Below are positions 41,007 to 47,786 of a stretch of 64,000 nucleotides of DNA, piece after piece. The notes beneath the pieces were generated by a model. That model was not told the origin of the DNA. It saw nothing but the letters and a program-made list of their open reading frames with translations, and did no database searches. The position numbers and the translations under genes are program-made. Each line of letters opens with the position of its first letter. Within the stretch, counting starts at the first letter, position 1. Source of the stretch: Bacteroidaceae bacterium (GTDB lineage Bacteria; Bacteroidota; Bacteroidia; Bacteroidales; Bacteroidaceae); assembly GCA_017448965.1 (NCBI GenBank), contig JAFSKK010000006.1, forward strand, positions 1 through 64,000, given 5' to 3'.

Positions 41007-42149
41007 ATGGAATTCAAGAGAAACATTGTCATCACGGGCGGTGCTGGCTTCATCGGCAGCCACGTGGTTCGTCTTTTTGTAAACAAGTATCCCGAGTACA
41101 ACATCATCAACCTCGACAAGTTGACTTATGCTGGCAACCTCGCCAACCTGAAGGATGTGGAGGATAAGCCGAACTACAAGTTCGTGAAGATGGACATCTG
41201 CGACTTCGATGCCTTCTACCAACTGATGCAGGACGAGAAGATAGACGGCATCATCCACTTGGCAGCAGAAAGTCATGTGGACAGAAGCATCAAGGATCCC
41301 TTCACCTTTGCCCGCACAAACGTGATGGGTACGCTTTCGTTGTTGCAGGCAGCCAAACTCTATTGGGAGAGCCTGCCTGAGAAGTATGAAGGCAAGCGTT
41401 TCTACCACATCTCGACGGATGAGGTGTATGGTGCGCTGAAACTGACCAACCCTGAAGGTGTGGAGAGCCCGTTCACCACGACTGCATCAAGCGCTGAGCA
41501 TCACGCTGCCTACGGAACTGATTTCTTCTTGGAGACCACGAAGTACAACCCCCACTCTCCTTATAGTGCCTCGAAGGCCAGCAGCGACCACTTTGTACGC
41601 GCTTATCACGACACCTACGGCATGCCGACCATCGTGACCAACTGCTCCAACAACTATGGTCCTTATCAGTTCCCTGAGAAGTTGATTCCGCTGTTCATCA
41701 ACAACATCCGTCACCGCAAGCCGTTGCCTGTGTATGGCAAGGGTGAGAATGTGCGTGACTGGCTCTATGTGGTGGATCATGCCCGTGCCATCGACACCAT
41801 TTTCCACAACGGTAAAGTGGCTGAGACCTACAACATCGGCGGTTTCAACGAGTGGAAGAACATCGACATCATCAAGGTGGTCATCAAGACGGTTGACCGT
41901 CTGTTGGGTCGTCCTGAAGGTGCTGACCTCGACCTCATCACGTATGTGACCGACCGCCTCGGACATGATGCCCGCTATGCCATCGACTCGCGCAAACTCC
42001 AGGCAGAATTGGGTTGGGAGCCAAGTCTCCAGTTTGAGGAGGGCATCGAAAAGACCGTGAAGTGGTATCTCGAGAACGAAGCATGGATGGACAATATCAC
42101 CAGTGGCGACTACGAGAAATACTACGACGATATGTACAAAGGGAGATAA
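41007..42149 (+). CDS. rmlB: dTDP-glucose 4,6-dehydratase
   Basis: 380 residues from ATG 41007 ('MEFKRNIVITGGAGFIGSHV'); a GTG 12 nt upstream is possible. Short-chain dehydrogenase of the extended type: GGAGFIG for NAD, 'GIIHLAAESHVDRSIKDPFT', 'FYHISTDEVYGAL' (catalytic TDE) and 'SPYSASKASSDHFVRAYHDT' (YxxxK). It makes dTDP-4-keto-6-deoxyglucose, shared by rhamnose and Fuc4N/Qui4N pathways. rmlA, rmlC and rmlD are not in this window, while wecE- and wecD-like genes lie directly upstream. Confidence 0.95.
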   Translation: MEFKRNIVITGGAGFIGSHVVRLFVNKYPEYNIINLDKLTYAGNLANLKDVEDKPNYKFVKMDICDFDAFYQLMQDEKIDGIIHLAAESHVDRSIKDPFTFARTNVMGTLSLLQAAKLYWESLPEKYEGKRFYHISTDEVYGALKLTNPEGVESPFTTTASSAEHHAAYGTDFFLETTKYNPHSPYSASKASSDHFVRAYHDTYGMPTIVTNCSNNYGPYQFPEKLIPLFINNIRHRKPLPVYGKGENVRDWLYVVDHARAIDTIFHNGKVAETYNIGGFNEWKNIDIIKVVIKTVDRLLGRPEGADLDLITYVTDRLGHDARYAIDSRKLQAELGWEPSLQFEEGIEKTVKWYLENEAWMDNITSGDYEKYYDDMYKGR

Positions 42150-42168
42150 AGTTGAAAGTTGAGAGATA

Positions 42169-42657
42169 ATGACAACGGAAGAACGAGTAGCAAAGGGTGT
42201 GGCCTTTTTCAAGCAAGGTTATAACTGTGCCCAATCCGTGGTGTTGGCGTTTGCCGACTATTACGGGTTAGACGAGGCATTTGCGGCTCACATCTCCGGC
42301 TCTTTCGGAGGCGGCATCGGCAGGATGCGTGAAACCTGCGGAACGGCATGCGGCATGTTCATGCTGGCAGGATTGGAGGTGAAGGGTGACTATCCCGACC
42401 AGGAACTGAAGAAGAAGAACTACGAGGTGGTGCAGCGGCTTGCTGCTGACTTCAAAGCAGAAACAGGTTCCATCATCTGTAAGGAACTGCTTGGACTCAA
42501 CAAGCAACGGGCTGACGGCACCATTCCCGAAATCAAAATTGTGGCCACTCCCGAAGCCCGAACGGACGAGTATTACAAGAAACGTCCCTGCATCCGCATG
42601 GTGGAGACGGCTATCCGCATCTACTGCAATTATCTGAACGAAAAAGCAACGCTCTAA
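42169..42657 (+). CDS. C_GCAxxG_C_C family protein (putative redox protein)
   Basis: 162 residues. Conserved cysteines are placed as in the family: 'GYNCAQSVVLAF' , 'GGGIGRMRETCGTACGMFML', then 'SIICKELLG' and 'RPCIRMVETA'. The family is often near oxidoreductases or transporters and is thought to bind metal or exchange electrons; no activity is established. It follows rmlB after 19 nt, again with a GTTGAAAGTTGAGAG junction word, and is ended by a strong terminator. Confidence 0.85.
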   Translation: MTTEERVAKGVAFFKQGYNCAQSVVLAFADYYGLDEAFAAHISGSFGGGIGRMRETCGTACGMFMLAGLEVKGDYPDQELKKKNYEVVQRLAADFKAETGSIICKELLGLNKQRADGTIPEIKIVATPEARTDEYYKKRPCIRMVETAIRIYCNYLNEKATL

Positions 42658-42678
42658 TCTTCGTTACATCCCATCAAA

Positions 42679-42721
42679 AAGGCAGACCTGTATCGTTTTG
42701 AAACAGGCCTGCCTTTTTTTT
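42679..42721 (+). terminator. Strong intrinsic terminator
   Basis: AGGCAGaCCTGT, an 11-nt loop, ACAGGcCTGCCT and T8. The A-run on the left gives it some use for the leftward yjbQ gene too, whose stop lies at 42720. Confidence 0.9.
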
Positions 42722-43136
42722 ATTCTCCCATGATGGTTGCCACCACTCTCCTTGCGCCGCCATAATCACGGAACTCGCAGAGGTAGATGCCTTGCCACGT
42801 GCCGAGATTGAGCCGCCCATGCGTGATGGGAATGGTCAAATCGGGGCCAATGAGGCTGCATTTGGCGTGGGCAGGCATATCGTCACTCCCTTCGAGCGTA
42901 TGCTGGTAGTATGGCTCATTCTCACGCACCAGACGGTTCATGATTTGTTCCATATCGCGACGCACATCGGGGTCGGCATTCTCGTTGATGGAGAGGGCAC
43001 AGGAAGTGTGCTTGATGAAGAGATGAAGCACTCCCGTGTTGGGCAAAGGCTGAGGGAGGTGACGCATCACCTCCCCCGTTATGAGATGGAAGCCGCGACT
43101 CCGTGCTTCCAACGTAAATTCTTTCTGTTGTACCAT
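42720..43136 (-). CDS. YjbQ / UPF0047 family protein
   Basis: 138 residues from ATG 43136 ('MVQQKEFTLEARSRGFHLIT'). Full family signature: 'GVLHLFIKHTSCALSINENA', 'DMPAHAKCSLIGPDLTIPI', 'LGTWQGIYLCEFRDYGGAR'. Some members show weak thiamin phosphate synthase activity and bind metal through the conserved His residues. Its true role is uncertain. It begins 12 nt after the korB stop codon (43148) and probably ends the kor operon. Confidence 0.92.
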   Translation of the reverse strand: MVQQKEFTLEARSRGFHLITGEVMRHLPQPLPNTGVLHLFIKHTSCALSINENADPDVRRDMEQIMNRLVRENEPYYQHTLEGSDDMPAHAKCSLIGPDLTIPITHGRLNLGTWQGIYLCEFRDYGGARRVVATIMGE

Positions 43137-43147
43137 ACCCTTAGGGG

Positions 43148-44155
43148 TTATTTCACCTCCCAAATATCGTTGGTTTCGAGCAGTTCGGCGAAGTTGTGGT
43201 ACTTCTTCTGAGCCTTCACCTCTTCGATTTGAGCAGTCACACAGTCATCGTAGGTAGGAGCATCCACATCGCGAATGACACCCAGTGCCACTGGGAAGCC
43301 GTCGCCATTGCCCATGAGCGCGAGTTTCAACTGCAGGGTATTGTCCTCGCAGTGGGCATCATGCACAAGGATGTCCTTCTCTGTGATACCGTTTTCACCA
43401 ATCTTCACCACCTTCAAGCCGAAGCCCTCCTGCATGAGGCCGAACTCGTTGTTCTCACCAAAGATGAGGGGTTTGCCGTGCTGCACATAGATGGCGTTCT
43501 TGGCACGTCCTTCCTTGCTGTAGACAGCGTCGTGGGTACCGTTGTTGAAGATGACGCAGTTCTGCAGAATCTCACACACGGCTGCACCCTTGTGGTTGTA
43601 GGCCGCCTTGAGGATTTCCACCGTACCGGGAGCATCTGTCGCAACGGCGCGGGCAAAGAAGTGGCCACGTGCGCCGAAGCAGAGTTCTGCCGGACGGAAG
43701 GGGTCTTCCACCGTTCCATAAGGACTGGACTTCGACACGAATCCGCGTGGAGAGGTGGGTGAATACTGACCCTTCGTCAAACCGTAGATGCGGTTGTTGA
43801 GCAGAATCATGTTGAGGTTGATGTTACGGCGGTTCGCATGGATGAAGTGGTTACCACCGATAGCGAGACCGTCGCCATCACCACTGACCTGCCATACGGT
43901 CAAATCAGGGTTTGCCACCTTGCAACCTGTTGCGATGGCTGCTGCACGTCCGTGGATGGTGTTCATGCCGTAGGTTGCCATGTAGTGAGGCAGACGAGAC
44001 GAACAACCGATACCTGAAATCACGGCTGTGTTCCAAGGCTCCACACCAATCTCTGCCATCGCCTTGTGGAGCGAAGCAAGGAAGAAGTGGTCGCCACATC
44101 CAGGACACCATCTTGGCTGTCCCTTCTTATAATCATTTGCAGTGTAATTACTCAT
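43148..44155 (-). CDS. korB: 2-Oxoacid:ferredoxin oxidoreductase, beta subunit
   Basis: 335 residues from ATG 44155 ('MSNYTANDYKKGQPRWCPGC'). The CPGCGDH cluster and 'GIGCSSRLP' start the TPP domain; 'SGDGDGLAIGGNHFIHANRR' and 'ILLNNRIYGLTKGQYSPTS' form the TPP/Mg site. With KorA it oxidatively decarboxylates 2-oxoglutarate (or a related 2-oxoacid) to acyl-CoA and reduced ferredoxin, the usual anaerobic TCA step in Bacteroidales. A 543-bp GxxExxY unit separates it from korA, and its left end lies only 17 nt before this ATG. Confidence 0.93.
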   Translation of the reverse strand: MSNYTANDYKKGQPRWCPGCGDHFFLASLHKAMAEIGVEPWNTAVISGIGCSSRLPHYMATYGMNTIHGRAAAIATGCKVANPDLTVWQVSGDGDGLAIGGNHFIHANRRNINLNMILLNNRIYGLTKGQYSPTSPRGFVSKSSPYGTVEDPFRPAELCFGARGHFFARAVATDAPGTVEILKAAYNHKGAAVCEILQNCVIFNNGTHDAVYSKEGRAKNAIYVQHGKPLIFGENNEFGLMQEGFGLKVVKIGENGITEKDILVHDAHCEDNTLQLKLALMGNGDGFPVALGVIRDVDAPTYDDCVTAQIEEVKAQKKYHNFAELLETNDIWEVK

Positions 44156-44171
44156 AACTCTTATCTTTTTA

Positions 44172-44714
44172 AACAACGAATATGTCTAATTTTGCGAATA
44201 GTTCTTCTAAATGTCGTGAACGACAACTAATAAAAACGAATGTTGATGTTACATCAGAACCGGAAGCCTCTCAGCAACCAGACGAGTTTCGCCAAAGTTG
44301 ATGAGAAGAGCCAAATTAGAGCCTGCAACTTTAGCATAGTTCAAAGCTTGGGCACGATGCATATCATCAAGTTCTGTAACAGCTTTTAGTTCAACTATTA
44401 TCTTGTCGTAACAGATAAAGTCTGGGATGAACGTTGCTGAAAGGGTATTTCCTTTATAAACAGCATGGATTTCTACTTCACGCTGAAAGGGTATCCCCTT
44501 TTCTTGAAACTCAATTGCCAGAGCCTCTTGATACACCTTCTCCGTGAATCCACGACCAAGGGCATTATGCACATTCATTGCTGCTCCGATAATCTCGTAA
44601 GATTCCTGGGGACATATCAAATCTTTCCGTTGAGTTTCCATTGCCATTCGATTCTATTCGTCGCCGCATGCGGCATTACACCAACTATTCGACTGATTCG
44701 AGAAATTCGTTGTT
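44172..44714. mobile_element. GxxExxY unit 1: gene bounded by diverged ATTCG-word inverted repeats
   Basis: Left arm 44172-44242 and right arm about 44644-44714 match as inverted repeats: AACAACGAAT with ATTCGTTGTT at the outer ends, CGAATAGTT (44195-44203) with AACTATTCG (44683-44691) at the same distance of 23 nt, and CGAATG with CATTCG at the inner ends. The right arm contains five ATTCG words. The unit is 543 bp, ends one base before the korA stop codon, and begins 17 nt before the korB start. No target duplication was found. 'Mobile' is an inference from structure and from unit 2. Confidence 0.55.
44249..44647 (-). CDS. GxxExxY family protein 1 (PD-(D/E)XK-like)
   Basis: 132 residues. 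Family hallmark 'GRGFTEKVYQEALAIEFQEK' (G..E..Y), then 'VYKGNTLSATFIPDFICYDK' and 'IIVELKAVTELDDMHRAQAL', where D and ExK match a PD-(D/E)XK nuclease-like core, and 'NYAKVAGSNLALLINFG'. The biochemical function is unknown. The start ATG 44647 lies inside the right inverted-repeat arm (an ATG two codons on is an alternative). It sits between korA and korB on the same strand, so it should be transcribed with them. Its paralogue is 46684-47115. Confidence 0.9.
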   Translation of the reverse strand: MAMETQRKDLICPQESYEIIGAAMNVHNALGRGFTEKVYQEALAIEFQEKGIPFQREVEIHAVYKGNTLSATFIPDFICYDKIIVELKAVTELDDMHRAQALNYAKVAGSNLALLINFGETRLVAERLPVLM

Positions 44715-44715
44715 G

Positions 44716-46572
44716 TTAAAACTCCTTGTTGATTATCTCTGTAAATGCCTCCACGAGTTCGCTGACCACGAAGGGCTGACCCTTCACTTGGTTGAACTGC
44801 TCGGGTACGAAGTTGTCGACTTTCATGCGGAGCCAGCCAGCGAGTTGACCCATGTTCTGTTCGGCGACAACCACCTTCTTGTACTTCTTGAGCACCTCAG
44901 CTGTGTTGGCAGGCAGTGGGTTGATGTATTTGAAGTGGGCGAGTGCCACCTTCTTGCCAGCAGCACGGAGTTCGTCCATCGCTGCATGGAGGTGTCCGTA
45001 GGTGCCGCCAAAGCCTACGATGAGGAGGTCGGCATCGTCCTTGTCGCCCAGCACCTCAAGGTCTGGCACTTGGATTTTGTTGATTTTCTCCTGACGCAGA
45101 CGAGTCATCAAGTCGTGGTTCTCTGGGTCGGTGGAGATGGCGCCAGTCTTGTTGTCCTTCTCCAATCCGCCAAGGATGTGCTGGAAGCCCTCGCGACCAG
45201 GCACTGCCCAGTAACGCACACCTGTCTCAGGATTGCGGAGATAAGGTGCCCAAGAGCCCTTCAGTTCTTCAGGAACGTAAGGTGGATTGATGGCTGGATA
45301 GTCGGCCAGGTTTGGCAATTTGAAGGCTGCAGAACCGTTAGCCACGTATGCATCGGTCATGAGGATGACAGGCGTCATGTGCTCCAAAGCCATCTTGGCT
45401 GCGGCGTATGCAGCATCGAAGCAGTCGGTAGGCGAAGTGGCCGCAATGACTGGCATCGGGCTTTCACCGTTACGGCCGAAGAGTGCCTGCAAGAGGTCTG
45501 TCTGCTCCGACTTCGTGGGAAGACCCGTAGCAGGGCCACCACGCTGTACGTCGAGTACCACGAGGGGCAACTCCATGATGACCGCAAGGTTCATTGCCTC
45601 ACTCTTCAGGCAGATGCCAGGACCAGAAGTGGAAGTGACGCCCAGCGCACCAGCAAACGATGCACCTACTGCCGAAGCACATCCGGCAATCTCGTCCTCA
45701 CACTGAACGGTGGTGACACCCAGCGACTTATGCTTAGAGAGTTCGTGCAGCACGTCGGTGGCAGGAGTGATGGGATAAGAACCCAGATAGAGCTTCAAGC
45801 CTGCCTTCTCAGCAGCGGCGATGAAGCCGTATGCGGTGGCCTTGTTGCCCGTGATGTCCATATAGCGTCCAGGCACCTTGTTCTTCGTCTCGATGCGATA
45901 GACGTTTGCCACGCTGCTGTGCGTGTTGTGTCCGTAGTCGTAACCTGCCTGAATCACCTTGATGTTGGCCTCAGCCACACCTGCCTTCTTGGCAAACTTC
46001 TCCTTGAGGAAGTTGAACGCGATGTTCAGGTCACGGTCGAAGAGCCAGCACACGAGGCCAAGGGCGAACATGTTGCGGCACTTCAGCATCGCTTTCACGT
46101 CCATACCCGAATCGGCCAGACAATCCTTCACCATCTGCGTGATAGGACAGGCAATCACACGGTCGGGGTCAATGCCCATCTCGCCAAGATAGTCCTCGGT
46201 GGCGAAGGCAGCCTTCTTCAGGTCGGCAGGGCCAAACGAGTCGGTGTCGATGATGATGGCAGCGCCTGGTTTGGCATACTTGTACTGTGTCTTCAGCGCG
46301 GCTGCATTCATGGCCACGAGCACATCGCACTTGTCGCCCGGTGTGTACACCATGTCGGCACCGATGTGCACCTGAAAACCGCTCACGCCCGTCAGCGAGC
46401 CTTGGGGGGCGCGGATGTCGGCTGGATAATCTGGAAAAGTACTGATACTGTTGCCCACGGTGGCTGACACCGTGGAGAAGATGTTTCCGGCCAACTGCAT
46501 GCCGTCGCCAGAATCACCTGAGAATCGAACCGCCACTTCGGCCAGTTCCTTCACTTCCAATTTTTCTGCCAT
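44716..46572 (-). CDS. korA: 2-Oxoacid:ferredoxin oxidoreductase, fused gamma-alpha subunit
   Basis: 618 residues. Residues 1-200 are the gamma domain ('VRFSGDSGDGMQLAGNIFST', 'FPDYPADIRAPQGSLTGVSG'); about 245-618 are the alpha domain ('KLYLGSYPITPATDVLHELS', 'VGASFAGALGVTSTSGPGIC', 'VVLDVQRGGPATGLPTKSEQ', and 'VVAEQNMGQLAGWLRMKVDN' at the end). Length and fusion are typical for Bacteroidales KorA. Its stop codon abuts GxxExxY unit 1 and its start lies 61 nt from unit 2, so it is framed by the two units. Confidence 0.94.
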   Translation of the reverse strand: MAEKLEVKELAEVAVRFSGDSGDGMQLAGNIFSTVSATVGNSISTFPDYPADIRAPQGSLTGVSGFQVHIGADMVYTPGDKCDVLVAMNAAALKTQYKYAKPGAAIIIDTDSFGPADLKKAAFATEDYLGEMGIDPDRVIACPITQMVKDCLADSGMDVKAMLKCRNMFALGLVCWLFDRDLNIAFNFLKEKFAKKAGVAEANIKVIQAGYDYGHNTHSSVANVYRIETKNKVPGRYMDITGNKATAYGFIAAAEKAGLKLYLGSYPITPATDVLHELSKHKSLGVTTVQCEDEIAGCASAVGASFAGALGVTSTSGPGICLKSEAMNLAVIMELPLVVLDVQRGGPATGLPTKSEQTDLLQALFGRNGESPMPVIAATSPTDCFDAAYAAAKMALEHMTPVILMTDAYVANGSAAFKLPNLADYPAINPPYVPEELKGSWAPYLRNPETGVRYWAVPGREGFQHILGGLEKDNKTGAISTDPENHDLMTRLRQEKINKIQVPDLEVLGDKDDADLLIVGFGGTYGHLHAAMDELRAAGKKVALAHFKYINPLPANTAEVLKKYKKVVVAEQNMGQLAGWLRMKVDNFVPEQFNQVKGQPFVVSELVEAFTEIINKEF

Positions 46573-46616
46573 AAGCTTGATATTTTAATGATAACTTTAT
46601 CTATTTTTGCTCCTGC

Positions 46617-46631
46617 GACACATTCTGTGTC
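46617..46631. promoter_or_regulatory. Short palindrome upstream of korA
   Basis: GACACA-TTC-TGTGTC, a perfect 6-bp inverted repeat, between the korA start and the left end of GxxExxY unit 2. It could be a regulator site of the original leader. Confidence 0.4.
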
Positions 46632-46633
46632 TT

Positions 46634-47175
46634 GGAAAAACGATAATTGCCGATAATTAACGATAATTTGTTCCGATAATTTTTTAGTTTTGTACATATT
46701 GGTGGAGATTCTCTTTGGAGAGTAGGACATAGCGATTCCCCTCTTCATCATACACGTAACGCTCCGCATGAAAATGGTCTTCTCCATAATTGACCAATAT
46801 CCCATATTTCAATTTCGTGATGCGCAAGTAGTTAAAGAGTTGAGCACGATGTTCTGATGTCAGTTGACTAACAGATTTGAACTCCACAATCATCTCCTGG
46901 CTATAGAAATCTGCCACGTATGTCTTTTGCATCTTTTTACCTTTGTAATAAGTGTGAAGCACCTTTTCTCGGTAATAGGGAATGCCGCGTTCCTCCAATT
47001 CCATTGCCATCGCCTCCTGGTAGAGCGGTTCTTCCATCCCAAACCCCAACTCATTGTACACCTCCATCGCGGCACCAACAAGTTCGTACATCCGCATATA
47101 CTCTTCTTTGGTCATCTCTACTATCAAAATTATCGGAACAAATTATCGTTAATTATCGGCAATTATCGTTTTTCC
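46634..47175. mobile_element. GxxExxY unit 2: gene bounded by perfect 50-bp inverted repeats of CGATAATT words
   Basis: 46634-46683 and 47126-47175 are exact reverse complements over 50 bp. Each arm contains four CGATAATT-like words (CGATAATTG, CGATAATTA, CGATAATTT, CGATAATTT) and starts GGAAAAACG. The arms abut the gene: the left arm ends at the base before its stop codon. The unit is 542 bp, one base shorter than unit 1, and its outer end (AAAAACGATAAT) resembles that of unit 1 (AACAACGAATAT). It lies between the operon promoter at 47247 and korA. No target duplication or transposase is visible. Confidence 0.7.
46684..47115 (-). CDS. GxxExxY family protein 2 (PD-(D/E)XK-like)
   Basis: 143 residues from ATG 47115 ('MTKEEYMRMYELVGAAMEVY'); a TTG at 47127 would start inside the repeat arm. 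Hallmark 'GFGMEEPLYQEAMAMELEER', then 'YKGKKMQKTYVADFYSQEMI', 'VEFKSVSQLTSEHRAQLFNY' (D..ExK core) and 'LRITKLKYGILVNYG'. It shares the whole plan with protein 1, with an extra C-terminal ~25 residues. It is the first gene after the kor promoter. The function is unknown. Confidence 0.9.
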   Translation of the reverse strand: MTKEEYMRMYELVGAAMEVYNELGFGMEEPLYQEAMAMELEERGIPYYREKVLHTYYKGKKMQKTYVADFYSQEMIVEFKSVSQLTSEHRAQLFNYLRITKLKYGILVNYGEDHFHAERYVYDEEGNRYVLLSKENLHQYVQN

Positions 47176-47177
47176 GA

Positions 47178-47192
47178 GCCACCAAAGGTGGC
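47178..47192. promoter_or_regulatory. Small leader hairpin next to GxxExxY unit 2
   Basis: GCCACC-AAA-GGTGGC is a perfect 6-bp stem, 2 nt outside the right arm of unit 2, in the 5' leader of the kor transcript. Confidence 0.45.
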
Positions 47193-47246
47193 AAAGGAGT
47201 CACTTTTTATTAGTGAAAACTGCAATTTGCTGACACTTTGCGACTG

Positions 47247-47278
47247 CAAAGTTACGTTTTCTTTTCATTTTGACCAAA
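47247..47278 (-). promoter_or_regulatory. Promoter of the GxxExxY-korA-GxxExxY-korB-yjbQ operon
   Basis: Leftward TTTG (47278-47275), 20-nt spacer, TAACTTTG (47254-47247). It is the only good leftward promoter seen upstream of korA, so the two GxxExxY genes are probably expressed together with korAB. Confidence 0.75.
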
Positions 47279-47360
47279 TTAGAAGGGGGGTTTTTGCCTT
47301 TCACGCACAGAATTGACACGAAACAGCACGGGAAGCCTACAGCCAAAGGGCAGAGAGGGT

Positions 47361-47580
47361 CTTCCACTGCCTCGAAACAGCTTCTTCCACTACCACCCTT
47401 TCGCTGCTTCCACAACCTCTTTTTCGACACTTCCACAGCCTCGAAAACGGTCTGAGTCACACCGATAGGGTCGGTCTGACTCAGACCGAGGGGGTCGGTG
47501 TGAGTCACACCGTTTTTGAGGTAGTGGAAGGGGCGTATGAGAGGTGGTGGAAGAGGGGAAATAGCGGCAGTGGAAGAAGG
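47361..47580. repeat. Long intergenic quasi-palindrome, copy E of the CTTCCACA..CCTC family
   Basis: Four CTTCCAC-nn-CCTC-like words on the left (from 47361) mirror three GAGG-nn-GTGGAAG-like words on the right (to 47577). The inner unit 47430-47530 begins CTTCCACAGCCTCGAAAACGG and ends CCGTTTTTGAGGTAGTGGAAG. The core differs wholly from other copies: GGTCTGAGTCACACCGA, TCGGTCTGACTCAGACCGA and TCGGTGTGAGTCACACC separated by TAGGG/GGGGG. A G9 tract follows at 47579-47587. An open frame crosses this region leftward (47200-47754), but its composition marks it as non-coding. Confidence 0.85.
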
Positions 47581-47706
47581 GGGGGGGAGTTTGTTGAAAT
47601 AAGGTTTTGGAGTCTGTTGAAGAAGAGAGCAAGAGGCACCTTCATTGGCTGCTGAAGGGAAAACTAACACAAAAGTCCATAAACGTGACTTTTTTGTCCA
47701 ATTGCT

Positions 47707-47736
47707 TTTGCCTTTCATTTTATTTTCATACCTTTG
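47707..47736 (+). promoter_or_regulatory. Promoter of the GH127 gene
   Basis: TTTG at 47707-47710, 18-nt spacer, TACCTTTG at 47729-47736; the ATG is at 47787. Confidence 0.65.
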
Positions 47737-47786
47737 CAAGGACATTCTTTGCAAACGATACCAACTAACTAAAAACTTATATATTA

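Noticed and set aside
44172..44714. Target-site duplication for the GxxExxY units
   Set aside because: The bases just outside both units were compared by eye and no matching direct repeat of 3 or more bases was convincing, so no transposition mechanism is claimed.
44641..46467. Rightward 608-codon frame opposite korA
   Set aside because: Complementary-strand shadow of korA; the product has no domain, and its length only mirrors korA's codon bias.
47200..47754. Leftward 184-codon open frame upstream of the GH127 gene
   Set aside because: It runs through the copy E palindrome, has a Pro/Ser/Thr composition dictated by the repeats, has no recognisable fold, and contains the leftward kor promoter. 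An open frame by chance in GC-rich repeat DNA.
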